Shown: positions 57,301 through 64,000 of the stretch, piece after piece | Layout of the letters: the number at the start of each line of letters is the position of its first letter | How positions within the stretch are numbered: the first letter of the stretch is position 1 | Assembly: GCF_030551755.1 (NCBI RefSeq) | Contig: NZ_JAUPEC010000005.1 | Coordinates: 62,001-126,000 of the forward strand | Source: Pseudocolwellia sp. AS88 | Lineage (GTDB): Bacteria; Pseudomonadota; Gammaproteobacteria; Enterobacterales; Alteromonadaceae | Length of the DNA stretch: 64,000 nucleotides | Reading direction: 5' to 3' | Made by a program: the position numbers and the translations under genes | The notes under the pieces: generated by a model | What the model was told of the DNA's origin: nothing | Seen by the model: the letters and a program-made list of their open reading frames with translations, nothing else | The model's database searches: none

Positions 57301-57584
57301 AGAGTGCTGTAATGCATGCTGGTGCAAAGCGTTTTAGAGCGATTATGTTAACCTCAATTACAACTTTTATTGGTTTGGTGCCCATCATCTTTTTTGAAGT
57401 AAGTGCTCAAGCACAGATTGTAATACCTATGGCTATTTCACTCGCTTTCGGAGTTCTGTTTGCTACGATTGTTACGTTGATTTTTATTCCTTGCCTTTAT
57501 GTGATTATTGAAGATATAGGAATGCTATTTCGTCGATTAATTCAAAATATAAAAATATTTTTTAGTAGTGCTGAGGCAAAATAG
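54396..57584 (+). CDS. RND efflux transporter permease
   Basis: 1062 residues, twelve membrane helices in two halves with two large periplasmic loops. First helix about 30-50; porter segment ISYSAPYPGAAPQEVEEGI. TM4 carries GIVVDDAIVMGES with Asp417/Asp418, equivalent to the AcrB proton-relay aspartates. TM10 reads GVVVNDSLVMVD, so Asn949-Asp950 sits where AcrB has Lys940-Asn941; this marks a subgroup different from classical AcrB-like pumps. Substrate cannot be inferred. Operon with the adaptor upstream. Confidence 0.94.
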   Translation: MSTTKPEETVEIDHSIDTNTGLIAWFARNSVAANLLMIFILVGGLFTIQTINKQMFPQVKINWISYSAPYPGAAPQEVEEGITIKIEEALETVQGLKRVITYSNRNFSNGWFEVELDYDPQIVLEEVKSAIDSVSSFPEGMERITVEREKFRQEVMYISLYGDLTNGELKELGRSIHNEVQELPYINISELYSGLNYEISIEVSKDKLREYGLSFASIANAVRNYSRNMSAGQIRAENGYINLRVENQAYRGYEFEQIPVITLEDGTKVVLGEIATIIDGFEEGLQYSKFNGENSVTLFIGAADNQSITDIAEVVKQYVEDKSKVLPKGVKLETWVDMTYYLDGRLNMMIDNMKSGAVLVFLMLALFLRVRLAFWVMMGLPVCFLGTLLVMPMEFVGVTINVISLFAFILVLGIVVDDAIVMGESAHDEIEAHGHSTDNVIRGVKRVAMPATFGVLTTMAVFLPFLFGEGPSSAFGKAIGSVVILCLIFSLIESKLILPAHLVKMKIKAFNPRNPIDRLRLSIDTALQRFIKNVYSPYLAIFIEYRYTVFMFFISLMLISAGLFLGGFVKFIGQPKIPHDFPRIDIEMNVDASEKATLQTLLNIQSVINQVDRDIEDEYGSSMISDMQVDLQTRTNGQLMVKLVIPELRPMNTFELADLWRKAIPNYPGVKSLTIGDNLFGGGRDDGDIAFRLESDNDTQLLAAAKELKAKLNSLKGLGDVNDSRQTSAKEVQFELKPLANSLGLTLADIASQVNYSFYGLEAQRILRDSEEVKVMVRYPLEQRSSVGHVDDVLIQAPNGAELPLSELAVITLKEGVTSIRRENGNRTINVWASVDAEQVEPFEVTKDIRDNFIPQLLRKYPELQSEVTGSIQEEIESADNQKRDFIISTLLIFSLLAIPLRSYSQALMIIVVIPFGIIGAVAGHFILGMNLSALSVMGILAAAGVVVNDSLVMVDYVNNARKRGEHLKSAVMHAGAKRFRAIMLTSITTFIGLVPIIFFEVSAQAQIVIPMAISLAFGVLFATIVTLIFIPCLYVIIEDIGMLFRRLIQNIKIFFSSAEAK

Positions 57585-57998
57585 AAAATCAATAAAATAC
57601 ACAACCATAAAGCCTCTATTTTATGGTTGTGTAAAAACCTAAAAGCTTCATATTTCCTCTGCCATTTTCCATAATAGCTATGCTTATTTTACTGCTTGTT
57701 ATTTATGTCATTATTAAATAAATAGATTAATTTTTTGGTCATTATGACAACGAAAAAATTTAGAAAGCATGATGAGGCAGTTAAAATTAACTGATCTTAA
57801 CTTTAGTTAGCAAGATAATAACAAGCGATTAACAACACGTCTTTTTATTATTATGGATATATTCACTGGTAAGCCAGTTAAACTATGGGTGTTCTATTTT
57901 TTACTTAATATTTAAGTATTTCGAGCGAACAAACTGGATATTTTGACGATTAAGCGTCAAAATAAACTTATGAAAATTATTACTTTATTAATTCTTTA
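57585..57998. other. Intergenic region with two inverted repeats and a mini-ORF
   Basis: A 13-bp perfect hairpin (arms 57599-57611 and 57620-57632) follows the RND permease but has no U tract on the plus strand. Nearer the next gene lies TTTTGACG/CGTCAAAA (57941-57948/57955-57962), then a nine-codon frame (57970-57999, MKIITLLIL) whose TAA overlaps the ATG of the GGDEF-EAL gene. No larger gene seen. Confidence 0.55.
57941..57962. repeat. 8-bp inverted repeat upstream of the GGDEF-EAL gene
   Basis: TTTTGACG (57941-57948) and CGTCAAAA (57955-57962) separated by ATTAAG, 37 bases before the start codon. Could be an operator or a 5'-UTR hairpin; no U tract follows, so it is not a simple terminator. 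Confidence 0.6.
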
Positions 57999-60584
57999 AT
58001 GGATCTATCACCTCAAAATTTTAATAACTTAACGGGTTCAGAAAAAGAACTTGCAAAAGAAGTTATTGATCTTCGTGATAAATACCTAAAACTGGAAAGT
58101 CGTCATACGATTTTATGCCAGCTCGATAAACTCGCCGATAATATAGATAATACTCACGACTTCTTAAAAGGGATTTATCAAATCCTTTGTGGTGTTATTA
58201 GGGCAGAGAAGTTTCATGTTGCTTTTTTTAACCCAACTTTTGATACTTTAACATTTCCTTATTTTGTTGATGACACGCAGCCCATTTCGAACATCCCTGT
58301 AGCTATTGATGATTATAAAGGTTCACTCTTAAAATATGTTATAGATACGAAGAAACCACTTTTAGCGAATAAAGCTTCAATTAACAAACTAGTGGCGACT
58401 TCTAAAATTAATCCTGTTGATGACAATATCTTCCAATGGCTGGGTGCTCCATTAATCAAAGATGGCTATATTATGGGCTGCATATCAGTTCAAAATAGCC
58501 ACATTGAAAAAGCGTACAATGAGCATGATCTAGATTTGCTGACCTTTATTTCTAAACATTTAGTCATAGGGTTAAATCGTTTACAAGAATTAGAAATATT
58601 GCAAACAGCGATAGATAACCGCACATCTGAGTTAATGCAGCAAATTAGAGATCGAGAAAAGTCAGATTTACTTAAAGATTCATTATATAAAATATCAGAA
58701 CTCGCGAATGACGCAGATCTTGAAATATCTGAGTTCTATTCTAATGTGCATAAAATTGTTGGACGTTTAATTAATGCGCCTAATTTTTATATTGCCAAAT
58801 ATTCTGAAAAGTCTGACTTATTAACATTTGTTTATTATGTCGATCACAACGGAAAAAATATTAATACCAGTCTTGCACCTAGAAAAGCAGGTAAACATCT
58901 TACTGAACTCGTTATAAGTAGAGGTAAGGCTTTATTATTAAATACCGATGATATAGAAAAACTTTATCAGGAAGGTGAAATTGGAACTTACGATAAAAAT
59001 ACAGCAGCTTGGTTAGGTGTACCTCTAATACATACTAATCACTTATTAGGTGTAATGGTTATTCAAAGTTATCAGAAGAAGGTTTCGTATACTTCCCAAG
59101 ATAGAGAATTACTTAACTATGTGTCTGATCATATTTCTTCTGCGATAAGACGCAGAGAACTGGCTGCAATTGAGCGTCAAAGTCATGGGGTTTTAGAGCA
59201 AAAAGTGAAGATAAGAACACTTGCTTTAGAAGAAGAAATTTCGCAACGTAAATTAGTTGAAAAACAATTAACCCATACTGCATCTCATGATGGCTTAACA
59301 GGGCTTGCCAACAGAGATATTTTCATAGACTTACTTAACCATACTATTTTATCGACTAAACATTTTCCTGAGCACTTGTTCGCTATTCTATTTTTAGATT
59401 TAGATCGTTTTAAAATTGTTAATGATAGTTTAGGGCATCATGCAGGTGACTCTTTATTAAAAACTGTTGCTAAAGAACTGGTTTCCATGGTGCGAAGTAA
59501 AGACACGGTTGCACGTTTTGGTGGCGATGAATTTGTTATTTTGATTGAGAATTTAGATTCAAAACAAGAGGCTTATGATGTTGCTGAAAGAATAACTAAA
59601 TTTTTGTCTGCCCCTTTTGTTATAGAAGATCACCCTGTATATATAGGTACTAGCATAGGTATCTTATTTAATAACGAACGTTACGATAACGCTGATTTTA
59701 TGTTACGTGATGCTGATACGGCTATGTATCACGCAAAAGAGAATGGTCGTGGGCGTTACGAAGTTTTTGATTCGAGTATGCATAGTAATATTCAAAATGC
59801 TTTGAGTTTAGAGCTAGATATTCGTAATGCGATTAAAGCCAAAGAATTTACTCCTTATTTTCAACCTATTGTTGATTTAGAAACAGGCGCAATAAAAGGC
59901 TTTGAAGCCTTAGCTCGATGGGAAAGTAAAAAAAGAGGCTTTGTTTTTCCTAACGATTTTATCCCATTGGCAGAAGAGCGTAACTTAGTTATGCCGATAG
60001 ATTTACAAATATTAGAAAAATCTTGTCGACAGTTAAAAAAATGGCAAACAAAATTTGGCTGTGACGATATTTACATAAGTTGTAACTTATATGGCGATCA
60101 CTTTTTTAGTTTATCTTTAGCTGAAGATATCAGTAAGATTTTGGAAAAAGTAGGGGTTGAAGCTTCTCGATTACGCATTGAATTAACAGAGCGTGCACTA
60201 CTTAATAATAGTGATGTTGTACTGGGTAATATGAAAGCATTGAAAAAGCTAGGTGTAAGGATTTTATTAGATGATTTTGGTACCGGTTATTCAAGTTTAA
60301 GTTATCTGCATTTATTCCCTATCGATGTATTAAAAATAGACCGTTCTTTCATTACCAATGTTCATGACCATGAAAGCCATCAAGCGATTATTAAAACCAT
60401 TATTGATTTAGCCACTAATTTAAACATGGCAACAGTAGGCGAGGGGATAGAAAGCCTTGAGGATGCTGAAATATTAAATAAGATGGAATGTCGATATGGT
60501 CAAGGCTATTACTTTTCAAAACCGATGAAAGCTTCAGAAGCTGAAAAACTATTATTTAGTACTTTTGATGTGAAGCAATTTTAA
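57999..60584 (+). CDS. GAF-GAF-GGDEF-EAL c-di-GMP signalling protein
   Basis: 861 residues, cytosolic. Two GAF domains (about 45-200 and 235-390), a helical linker 395-425, GGDEF about 430-595 and EAL about 605-855. GGDEF signature intact at about 508-512 with the RSKD inhibitory site five residues upstream. EAL appears intact: FEALARW, a NLYG segment for the metal Asn, ELTER, DDFGTGYSSLSYL, KIDRSFI and GEGIES. Both synthesis and breakdown of c-di-GMP are possible; which prevails cannot be read from sequence. The start codon overlaps the stop of a nine-codon upstream frame and lacks a Shine-Dalgarno sequence. Confidence 0.93.
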   Translation: MDLSPQNFNNLTGSEKELAKEVIDLRDKYLKLESRHTILCQLDKLADNIDNTHDFLKGIYQILCGVIRAEKFHVAFFNPTFDTLTFPYFVDDTQPISNIPVAIDDYKGSLLKYVIDTKKPLLANKASINKLVATSKINPVDDNIFQWLGAPLIKDGYIMGCISVQNSHIEKAYNEHDLDLLTFISKHLVIGLNRLQELEILQTAIDNRTSELMQQIRDREKSDLLKDSLYKISELANDADLEISEFYSNVHKIVGRLINAPNFYIAKYSEKSDLLTFVYYVDHNGKNINTSLAPRKAGKHLTELVISRGKALLLNTDDIEKLYQEGEIGTYDKNTAAWLGVPLIHTNHLLGVMVIQSYQKKVSYTSQDRELLNYVSDHISSAIRRRELAAIERQSHGVLEQKVKIRTLALEEEISQRKLVEKQLTHTASHDGLTGLANRDIFIDLLNHTILSTKHFPEHLFAILFLDLDRFKIVNDSLGHHAGDSLLKTVAKELVSMVRSKDTVARFGGDEFVILIENLDSKQEAYDVAERITKFLSAPFVIEDHPVYIGTSIGILFNNERYDNADFMLRDADTAMYHAKENGRGRYEVFDSSMHSNIQNALSLELDIRNAIKAKEFTPYFQPIVDLETGAIKGFEALARWESKKRGFVFPNDFIPLAEERNLVMPIDLQILEKSCRQLKKWQTKFGCDDIYISCNLYGDHFFSLSLAEDISKILEKVGVEASRLRIELTERALLNNSDVVLGNMKALKKLGVRILLDDFGTGYSSLSYLHLFPIDVLKIDRSFITNVHDHESHQAIIKTIIDLATNLNMATVGEGIESLEDAEILNKMECRYGQGYYFSKPMKASEAEKLLFSTFDVKQF

Positions 60585-60862
60585 ATAAATATTTGTTACG
60601 AAAATACCCTTTGTTATAAATCTGTAAGCACTCATTTCTAGTCAAATAATTAACACTTTTTAATTGCAATATATTAGCCTTAACTAGAGAGATTTAGTGT
60701 AAAGCTCTTTTTATATTATCTATTCAAAGTCTAAAAATTAATTAGAATGGTCTCTTAATAACGGCGTAATTTACTTATTTAGGTGGAAAACCTCTACTTT
60801 ATTGCTGTTTTAGGCACCGATTACAATTTTTATCTTTATCTTTAAAAACTTCGAGTTACACT

Positions 60863-61741
60863 GTGAATAAGATAAATACTACAGAAAAACTCTCTATGAA
60901 TGCTAATGACTATGCCAAACAAGCAAACGGTTCTTTTGCTTTGCCTGATGCTTGCTTCAAAATAAAATCATTAATGGAAGATGAAAGTTCAACTATTGAA
61001 GATTTTGCTAATGTGATCAGTGTTGATCCTTCTTTAACATCACGTTTATTACAAATTGCTAATAGTGCCATTTATAGCTTTTCTGGAGAAATTAGTACTA
61101 TTTCTCGTGCTATAACAATCATTGGTACTCAAGCTATTTACAACATGATGCTAGTTGATGTTGCTGCAAGTGCTTTTAAACACTTTGCAAATCAAGCTAT
61201 CGACTTAAAACGATTTTGGCGTATGAGTGTGTTTTGTGGATTAGCTACTAAAAATTTAGCAATTAAAGCAGGCATAAGAGATATTGAACGCTTATTTGTA
61301 GCAGGCTTACTACAAAACTTTGGTGAGCTTATTGTTGCTAAGGTGTCTCCTGAAGTTGCACAGCAATGTGAAAAGTATTCACCAGAGAAGTTACCTTGGA
61401 CTTTACAGAAAGAATTATTAGATTTTACTTATACTGATGTTTCTGCTGAATTACTGAAAATATGGCAAATACCTGAAAAAATCATACTTCCTATTAGACA
61501 TTACAACGAAGCTAGTTCTAATCAAATCAACAAAGATGTTAAAATACTTTATTTAGCGTCAAGACTAGCACTTGTTGATAGCCATCCTGAAGAATTTACT
61601 TACGACGAGACAGTTGATGAGAGTCTTTGTAAGTCGTTAAATATTTCCGCTGAAGACTTAGTTGATGCAGCATCTTTTGCTAGTAAAGAAGCTGAAAATA
61701 TTCTTAATATTATGAATGTAAGTTTATTCACGCGTAAATAA
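60863..61741 (+). CDS. HDOD-domain signalling protein
   Basis: 292 residues from GTG 60863; an ATG at 60896 would shorten it by 11. An HDOD domain spans about 20-215 (FANVISVDPSLTSRLLQIANSAIYSF, SRAITIIGTQAIYNMML, FVAGLLQNFGELIV). HDOD is an HD-related fold lacking phosphohydrolase residues, found in stress and c-di-GMP-linked regulators. No output domain is attached. Lies 278 bases after the GGDEF-EAL gene on the same strand; a functional link is plausible but unproven. Confidence 0.9.
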   Translation: MNKINTTEKLSMNANDYAKQANGSFALPDACFKIKSLMEDESSTIEDFANVISVDPSLTSRLLQIANSAIYSFSGEISTISRAITIIGTQAIYNMMLVDVAASAFKHFANQAIDLKRFWRMSVFCGLATKNLAIKAGIRDIERLFVAGLLQNFGELIVAKVSPEVAQQCEKYSPEKLPWTLQKELLDFTYTDVSAELLKIWQIPEKIILPIRHYNEASSNQINKDVKILYLASRLALVDSHPEEFTYDETVDESLCKSLNISAEDLVDAASFASKEAENILNIMNVSLFTRK

Positions 61742-61850
61742 GAATAAAGATTAAAAAGGTATACGTTTTATTTATTAATAAGCATTATCTATACATGAAC
61801 GCTTATTATGAATAATTCATGCCTTATAAAAATTATAATGAAGGACATCC

Positions 61851-63275
61851 ATGACAACACAAAAAGAACACTTTAGTTCCCGCATTGGGTTTATATTAGC
61901 TGCAGCGGGTTCTGCCGTAGGTATTGGTAATTTAGTAGGTTTTCCTGTAAATGCTGCAAAAAATGGTGGTGGTGCATTCTTACTCGTTTACGCTTTGTTT
62001 ATATTTATTATTTGTTTACCTGTCATGATTGCTGAAATGGCTGTAGGTCGTAAAACAGGAAAACAACCTGTAGGTGCCTATAAGTCGTTAACTGACAATA
62101 ATAGAATATGGGGAGCTGCAGGTTTTATCGGTGTATTAACACCTTTTATGATTGCTGTTTTTTATATGGTGATAACCGTATGGTTATTTGGATACTTAGG
62201 TTTAACTTTAACAGGTAATTTAGATTATTTAGCAAGTGAGCAAGGCTTTGGAGAGTTTATAAATAGCCCTTATTTATTTGGTGTTATGGCTGCTGTAGCC
62301 GCTATTCTTTATTATATTTTAGTTGCTGGCGTTAAAGAAGGTATTGAAAAAGCAGCTAAAATATTAATGCCTGCCTTATTTGTGATGCTGTTATTAATGG
62401 TGATTTTCGTATTAACTTTAGATAATGCGTTAGCGGGTGTTAAGTTTTTTATTATTCCCGACTTTACTAAAATTACACCGAGTGTGATTAATGGCGCATT
62501 GTCGCAAGCTTTCTTCTCGCTTTCTTTAGGTATGGGTATTTTAATTACTTATGGCTCATATATTAATCGTGAGACCAATATTGCTAATTCAGCTAAGTTA
62601 GTGGCTATTACAGATACCGCTGTAGCTTTTACTGCAGGCTTAATGATATTACCAGCGATATTCTCATTCGACCCAGCGATTAACCCTGAGGATTTAAGCG
62701 AAAGCTCTGTTTCTCTTATTTTTACTTTTTTACCTAAGATATTTTTGGCGTTACAAGTTTCTATCGGTTATATAGGCGCAAGTGCTGTAGCTGCATTTTT
62801 CTTCTTGTTAGTATTTTTTGCGGCAATAACTTCATTAGTTTCTATTATTGAAGTGCCTGTTTCTTATCTTATAACAGAGAAAAAACAATCACGTAGAAAG
62901 GCTTTATTTACATTACTTTTTAGTGCAGGTGTACTAACTATTTTTGCAACTCTTTCCTTCGGTATGGTGAGTTTCTTTACTGATTTTGTTGATTACGCAG
63001 GTAAGAGTAAATCATTCTTTGACGTAATATATGACATTTTCTACGATACAATATTGCCGTTAAATGGCTTTTTATTATGTATTTTTGTTAGTTATCGTTG
63101 GAAAAAGCATAATTTGTCTGCTGAGCTAGCAATAGGTAATCCAAACTATGTTGGATCTTGGGTTGAAAAATACGTTAACTTTTCATTAGGAACTTTTATT
63201 CCGGCAATCGTTTTGTGTATTTTTATTAATACCGTAGCTCAAAAATTCTTTAACTATAATCTTTTTGGTTTCTAG
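61851..63275 (+). CDS. Neurotransmitter:sodium symporter (NSS) family transporter
   Basis: 474 residues, about eleven to twelve membrane helices. The N-terminus has the LeuT-like Na+ and substrate motif RIGFILAAAGSAVGIGNL followed by FPVNAAKNGGGAFLLVY. A good GAAGGA ribosome-binding site precedes ATG 61851. Family members import amino acids with Na+; the particular substrate cannot be assigned. Use of sodium fits a marine organism with a Na+ flagellar motor. Own terminator downstream. Confidence 0.93.
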   Translation: MTTQKEHFSSRIGFILAAAGSAVGIGNLVGFPVNAAKNGGGAFLLVYALFIFIICLPVMIAEMAVGRKTGKQPVGAYKSLTDNNRIWGAAGFIGVLTPFMIAVFYMVITVWLFGYLGLTLTGNLDYLASEQGFGEFINSPYLFGVMAAVAAILYYILVAGVKEGIEKAAKILMPALFVMLLLMVIFVLTLDNALAGVKFFIIPDFTKITPSVINGALSQAFFSLSLGMGILITYGSYINRETNIANSAKLVAITDTAVAFTAGLMILPAIFSFDPAINPEDLSESSVSLIFTFLPKIFLALQVSIGYIGASAVAAFFFLLVFFAAITSLVSIIEVPVSYLITEKKQSRRKALFTLLFSAGVLTIFATLSFGMVSFFTDFVDYAGKSKSFFDVIYDIFYDTILPLNGFLLCIFVSYRWKKHNLSAELAIGNPNYVGSWVEKYVNFSLGTFIPAIVLCIFINTVAQKFFNYNLFGF

Positions 63276-63316
63276 TTAATCTGAGGTTAATTAGTTATCC
63301 TCAAACCGAACAAAAG

Positions 63317-63337
63317 GCCGTATCATACGGCTTTTTT
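63317..63337 (+). terminator. Intrinsic terminator of the NSS transporter gene
   Basis: Arms GCCGTA (63317-63322) and TACGGC (63326-63331), loop TCA, followed by six T (63332-63337). Located about 40 bases after the stop codon. Confidence 0.88.
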
Positions 63338-63391
63338 ATTACCAAATTTTTGATAACGCTTTTATAAATTAGCGGTAACCTTGAGAAATAT

Positions 63392-64000
63392 ATGATCGAA
63401 TACATTACAGCAACCAACTTTAATGAATGCCAACGACTATTTCACGGTCGTGGCCACGCCTATCCTGAATTAGCGCATGTAAATGTTGATTGGTTGTCAC
63501 CTGTTGTATTAATTACTTTATATCAAGCTGTTGAGTCTGATTGGCTTGATGTGCAGGTTGCAGCACTTAGTCAATTAATTCCTGAGTGTGAATCAGTACA
63601 AGTACAGCATAGATATCAGAAATTTGCGCCAACTGAAGTTTTATGGGGAAAAGAAGTATCTCATACCGTAGTGATGGAATCTGAGCTTAAATACAATATT
63701 GAGTTTGGTAAATCTCAAAACACTGGGCTCTTCCTAGATATGAAAAATGGTCGAGATTGGGTAACAAGTCGTTGTGAGAATAAGAATGTCCTGAATTTGT
63801 TTTCTTATACTTGTGCCTTTTCTGTTGCAGCTATTGCAGGTAATGCTAAACAAGTTGTTAATGTGGATGTAAGTAAGGCATCACTATCTAAAGGTAGAGA
63901 TAATCACAGATTAAATAAACAAGATACGACTAAGGTAAAGTTTGAAGGCGTCGATATTTTTAAATCTTATGGGCGTTTAAAAAAATATGGACCTTATGAA
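63392..64000 (+). CDS. Class I SAM-dependent methyltransferase (3' end outside window)
   Basis: 203 codons visible from ATG 63392, frame open to the window edge. GAGAAA lies 5 bases before the start. The region from about residue 105 resembles the RlmI/RlmK-type Rossmann methyltransferases: KSQNTGLFLDMKNGRDWV, then motif I-like NVLNLFSYTCAFSVAAIAG and an Asp-ended VVNVDVSKASL. The N-terminal 100 residues form a separate domain. Probably an rRNA or small-substrate methyltransferase; identity cannot be fixed from the fragment. The gene starts after the NSS terminator. Confidence 0.8.
   Translation, partial: MIEYITATNFNECQRLFHGRGHAYPELAHVNVDWLSPVVLITLYQAVESDWLDVQVAALSQLIPECESVQVQHRYQKFAPTEVLWGKEVSHTVVMESELKYNIEFGKSQNTGLFLDMKNGRDWVTSRCENKNVLNLFSYTCAFSVAAIAGNAKQVVNVDVSKASLSKGRDNHRLNKQDTTKVKFEGVDIFKSYGRLKKYGPYE

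Noticed and set aside
57599-57632. 13-bp perfect hairpin after the RND permease as an intrinsic terminator
   Set aside because: Followed by AAAAACC on the plus strand, not a U tract; may still mark a transcript end but cannot be called a classical terminator.

Overview
The window is an AT-rich gammaproteobacterial chromosome segment. It most resembles a marine member of the Alteromonadales, probably Colwelliaceae (Colwellia/Thalassotalea-like). That placement is inferred from three things: gene content (MSHA type IV pilus cluster, the sodium-motor protein MotX, HemJ, an NSS-family Na+ transporter, secreted M28 and DUF885 peptidases), low G+C codon usage, and gene order that follows the E. coli/Vibrio backbone. 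I see no rRNA, tRNA, CRISPR array, insertion sequence, prophage or phage attachment site.

Layout. Positions 1-13900 follow the E. coli neighbourhood hrpB-mrcB-...-hemL-clcA-erpA. The insertions are a MiaA-family gene with a secreted beta-sandwich-like protein on the opposite strand, a 144-residue orphan, pyrB, hemJ and a DUF6776 gene. Positions 14233-19602 hold accessory genes: an M28 peptidase, a DUF484-GGDEF protein, motX with a FliA (sigma-28)-like promoter, and a DUF885 lipoprotein. Positions 19771-24861 are core RNA and translation genes: rnr-rlmB, then the rpsF-priB-rpsR-rplI operon with a structured leader.

Positions 25172-38895 are one long mannose-sensitive haemagglutinin (MSHA) pilus cluster, mshI to mshP. 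It contains the secretin MshL, the extension ATPase MshE with an N-terminal c-di-GMP-binding motif, the platform protein MshG, the major pilin MshA followed by a strong internal terminator, and minor pilins. The large mshQ gene normally found before mreB is missing, and so is mshH/csrD at the front of the cluster. The minor pilin MshD carries two DxDxDGxxD calcium-binding-like loops. Positions 39240-50288 are the conserved cell-envelope block mreBCD-maf-rng-yhdP-nit-tldD.

Positions 50381-52712 (minus strand) are an MscS-type channel, a CvfB-like S1 protein and a TerB-like protein. Positions 53188-64000 (plus strand) are an RND efflux adaptor/pump pair, a GAF-GAF-GGDEF-EAL protein, an HDOD protein, an NSS transporter and the start of a SAM-dependent methyltransferase that runs off the window.

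How the genes fit together. Attachment and motility recur: MSHA pilus, MotX for the Na+-driven flagellar motor, and two c-di-GMP metabolic proteins in a window whose pilus ATPase has a c-di-GMP-sensing domain. The rest is mostly housekeeping: cell wall growth (PBP1b, MreBCD, YhdP), haem (HemL, HemJ), Fe-S (ErpA) and RNA processing (RNase R, RNase G, RlmB). I found no clear new multi-gene system. The best leads are the atypical MSHA cluster, a ClC protein with channel-like rather than exchanger-like residues, the MiaA-type paralogue coupled to a secreted protein, and several unexplained inverted repeats in 5' regions.
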